Below are positions 4,227 to 6,250 of a DNA stretch of 6,250 nucleotides, one piece after another. The position numbers and the translations under genes were made by a program. The notes below the pieces were generated by a model, which was not told the DNA's origin, did not search any database, and saw only the letters and a list, made by a program, of their open reading frames with translations. The first letter of the stretch is position 1. Each line of letters starts with the position of its first letter. Source of the stretch: an uncultured Eubacteriales bacterium (GTDB taxonomy: Bacteria > Bacillota > Clostridia > Oscillospirales > Acutalibacteraceae); the NCBI GenBank assembly GCA_900322105.1, contig ONYV01000074.1, forward strand, positions 1 to 6,250, written 5' to 3'.

Positions 4227-5522
4227 ATGAAACAGAAACACACTCCCAAAACGGATAAACGAAACAGTCTCACTTCTTTTTTTGTCAGCACACCTGCCTA
4301 TAATGACGACAAAGATTATGCCGCCTATGCTTCTTTGACTGCGCCGCTGAATATGATCTTTCTGATCTGTCTGGTGTTGCATACCGGTTATCTGATCTTA
4401 TTTTCTCTGCTGAGTATTCCGATCATGCTGCTGTTCAATTCTGTCGGCGTAGTCTTTTATGCGACAGTCGTGATCCTGCTGAAATACTTCAAGGGTTCAT
4501 GGCTGCCCTGCACTCTGCTGACCATCGGAGAATTATTTCTGCACCAGATCTGCAGTGTGGCACTGTTCGGACTTGCGCCCGGTTTTCAGTATTGGATGAT
4601 ACCGCTGATGTTTCTTTCTGTTTTCATCACGAAGAAGAACAGATTTGTTTCCTTCCTGCGCAAAGCCATTACACTGCTCGCTGCAATTTCATTTATATTC
4701 CTGCTGGTTTATTTTAATGACTACATTCCGCCCTATGTTTTGCCGCACGAGATCAATTTAGGGCTGTTAGTCGTCAACTGCGTCACCTGTTTGTTGGCAA
4801 CGGCGGTTTATTCAAGCAGGATCGTCAGTTTCATCGACAGCAAGCGAAACGAGCTGAACCTGAGCGTTGACCAGAAATCCGCCACAATCGAGCAGATGCA
4901 GAACAAGATCATCATCAGCTTTGCAAATATCATTGAAGCGAGGGATGGCAACACAGGAAAACACGTTTTGCGTACCAGCGAATATGTACAGGCGCTGGTA
5001 TTTGAGCTGGTGCGCCGGGGCGATTACAGCGACACGCTGGACAACCGATACGTCCAGAACACGATCCTCTCCGCCCCACTGCACGACATTGGAAAGATCA
5101 CGATTCCGGACGCGATTTTGTTAAAGCCCGGAAGACTGACGGAAGAAGAATTCAATGCCATTAAAAACCACACCATCAACGGAAAACAGCTGATCGAAGA
5201 AGCGATGGCAGACATTGAAAACGAAGATTTTCTGAATATCGCAAAAGACGTAGCGCTGTATCATCACGAATGCTGGGACGGTTCGGGCTATCCATACGGG
5301 CTAAAGGGCAATGACATACCCCTCTGCGCCCGCATCATGACGATCGCAGATGTTTTTGACGCCTTAGCCGCCAAGCGTGTTTACAAAGCGGCAATGCCAA
5401 TCGAGGAAGTATTTGACATGATCCGTTCCATGCGCGGAAAAAAATTTGACCCCATTGTCGCAGACGCTTTCCTCTCCATCCAACCCGAGATCACCAACAT
5501 AGCCCAATCCAACGCCGATTAA
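4227..5522 (+). CDS. Membrane-bound HD-GYP cyclic-di-GMP phosphodiesterase
   Basis: A 431-residue protein. About 40 soluble N-terminal residues are followed by six hydrophobic segments (about 41-61, 63-86, 93-117, 121-135, 146-165, 176-197), a linker probably forming a helix (200-232), and an HD-GYP domain (about 233-420). Hallmarks are EARDGNTGKH (237-246), the metal-binding HDIGK (286-290), KNHTINGK (313-320), HHECWDGSGYPYGLKG (346-361) and ARIMTIADVFDAL (368-380). HD-GYP enzymes hydrolyse cyclic-di-GMP to pGpG or GMP using a two- or three-metal centre, and the metal and GYP residues appear intact, so activity is expected. The membrane part presumably senses a signal; I do not recognise it as a named sensor domain. 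ATG 4227 has AGGTGA 6 nt upstream. The gene is divergent from the deacetylase gene across 137 bp. No terminator follows, so the next gene may be cotranscribed. Confidence 0.92.
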   Translation: MKQKHTPKTDKRNSLTSFFVSTPAYNDDKDYAAYASLTAPLNMIFLICLVLHTGYLILFSLLSIPIMLLFNSVGVVFYATVVILLKYFKGSWLPCTLLTIGELFLHQICSVALFGLAPGFQYWMIPLMFLSVFITKKNRFVSFLRKAITLLAAISFIFLLVYFNDYIPPYVLPHEINLGLLVVNCVTCLLATAVYSSRIVSFIDSKRNELNLSVDQKSATIEQMQNKIIISFANIIEARDGNTGKHVLRTSEYVQALVFELVRRGDYSDTLDNRYVQNTILSAPLHDIGKITIPDAILLKPGRLTEEEFNAIKNHTINGKQLIEEAMADIENEDFLNIAKDVALYHHECWDGSGYPYGLKGNDIPLCARIMTIADVFDALAAKRVYKAAMPIEEVFDMIRSMRGKKFDPIVADAFLSIQPEITNIAQSNAD

Positions 5523-5580
5523 CACAGAGACTGTACTCTCCATGTCCGTTTATCCTATACGTAAGGGTGGTGAAACAACT

Positions 5581-6250
5581 ATGACAAGCGCCAAAACTGC
5601 GAAGCCTCTTTATGACAAAATGCATGACCTATTTTCCGGAAAAGCCATGCTGCTTTTAAGATGTGCTAATTTAGCATATATCATTCTGATCTGGACAGCA
5701 TTTCTCATATTCATCATCATCGAACATAAAACTCCTTCACAAGGTATGGGTGATCTGAATTTTATACTTTTTTATTTATTTTATATTGCTGTAGGAATAG
5801 CTGCCACTGTTTTTCTTGCTTTACGTTTTTTTGTATACGGAAAACTCAGCACCCATGCAAAGCTCCGCACCGTCAGCCAAATCAGCAAAGCAAAAAGCCG
5901 TGGATGTATAATATCCGCAATTGTCCTTGAACTGCTAACACTGATTCCGATGCTCATTCACGCAATCAGAAGAATTGACGAGCTGTCCCGTTATCATCAC
6001 ACCTTGTTCGGGATACTTTCTGACCCTGAGGTTTTGTGTGCTTTATTGCTCTGCGGTACTGTAATAAGATCTGTGCTGCACATTATTCTCTATATGCATT
6101 TTTTCAGATTATCCGCTTTCGGCAATACTGAAACAAGGCAAAGCATTATTCCTTCTGTACTGCTGGTAATTTTGACGATAACACATATTCTTTCGCCGCT
6201 TCTGCTAATCAAAAACAGCAGCAAAGATGTTTTTATAATTTTGCCTTATT
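5581..6250 (+). CDS. Unrecognised multi-spanning membrane protein, 3' end outside window
   Basis: An open frame of 223 codons from ATG 5581 to the window edge, preceded by GGTGGTGA with about 7 nt spacing. The product has a basic soluble start (about 28 residues) and roughly five hydrophobic segments: about 29-47, 60-85, 108-129, 149-172 and 190-210. A basic loop (87-108, THAKLRTVSQISKAKSRG) lies between the second and third. I do not recognise a family and see no catalytic motif. The stretch is visibly more AT-rich, with many T-runs, than the HD-GYP gene before it, partly because it codes hydrophobic residues. It starts 58 bp after the HD-GYP stop codon in the same direction, with no clear terminator and no convincing promoter between, so it may share that transcript. 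It is real by length and ribosome site; function is unknown. Confidence 0.75.
   Translation, partial: MTSAKTAKPLYDKMHDLFSGKAMLLLRCANLAYIILIWTAFLIFIIIEHKTPSQGMGDLNFILFYLFYIAVGIAATVFLALRFFVYGKLSTHAKLRTVSQISKAKSRGCIISAIVLELLTLIPMLIHAIRRIDELSRYHHTLFGILSDPEVLCALLLCGTVIRSVLHIILYMHFFRLSAFGNTETRQSIIPSVLLVILTITHILSPLLLIKNSSKDVFIILPY

Noticed and set aside
5523..5580. Possible terminator or promoter between the HD-GYP gene and the last gene
   Set aside because: Only a 4-bp AGAG/CTCT pairing and poor -10 candidates without a -35 are present.

Overview
The window looks like chromosomal DNA from an anaerobic Gram-positive bacterium of the class Clostridia, probably Ruminococcaceae/Oscillospirales. The evidence is the proteins (a PerR-type Fur repressor beside a reverse rubrerythrin, a U32 peptidase-family protein, and an HD-GYP protein with a clostridial-style membrane region), strong AGGAGG-like ribosome sites, sigma-A promoters and moderate base composition. 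The genus is an inference. There is no mobile element, CRISPR array, tRNA or rRNA. All genes except the last belong to recognisable families, and the two terminal genes run off the window.

Layout. Minus strand, right to left from about 4.1 kb: a membrane-anchored CE4 polysaccharide deacetylase (3184-4089) followed after 88 bp by an Amidase_3/SH3b peptidoglycan hydrolase (2361-3095), probably one transcript for cell-wall remodelling. Next comes a two-gene peroxide-defence unit: a PerR-type repressor (1747-2184) with a clear promoter and a palindromic operator at the transcription start, then a reverse rubrerythrin/NADH peroxidase (1164-1709) 37 bp downstream. An unusually hairpin-rich non-coding stretch (about 966-1162) ends in a rho-independent terminator. 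It is followed at once by a near-consensus promoter (918-946) driving a U32-family gene (1-839, 3' part outside the window). Plus strand: an HD-GYP cyclic-di-GMP phosphodiesterase with six predicted membrane segments (4227-5522), expressed divergently from the deacetylase, then an unrecognised multi-spanning membrane protein (5581 to the window end).

How it fits together. The sequence suggests three functional blocks: oxidative-stress sensing and peroxide reduction, cell-wall modification, and c-di-GMP turnover at the membrane. The U32 protein, from a family that includes oxygen-independent RNA hydroxylases, is a separate transcription unit. The least ordinary features are non-coding: a duplicated GGGACTTTTGCGAAAA hairpin downstream of the rubrerythrin gene, a 13-nt perfect complementarity between that 3' region and the ribosome-binding region of the U32 mRNA, and identical 14-nt start regions in front of perR and the rubrerythrin gene. 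No clearly novel multi-gene system is visible.
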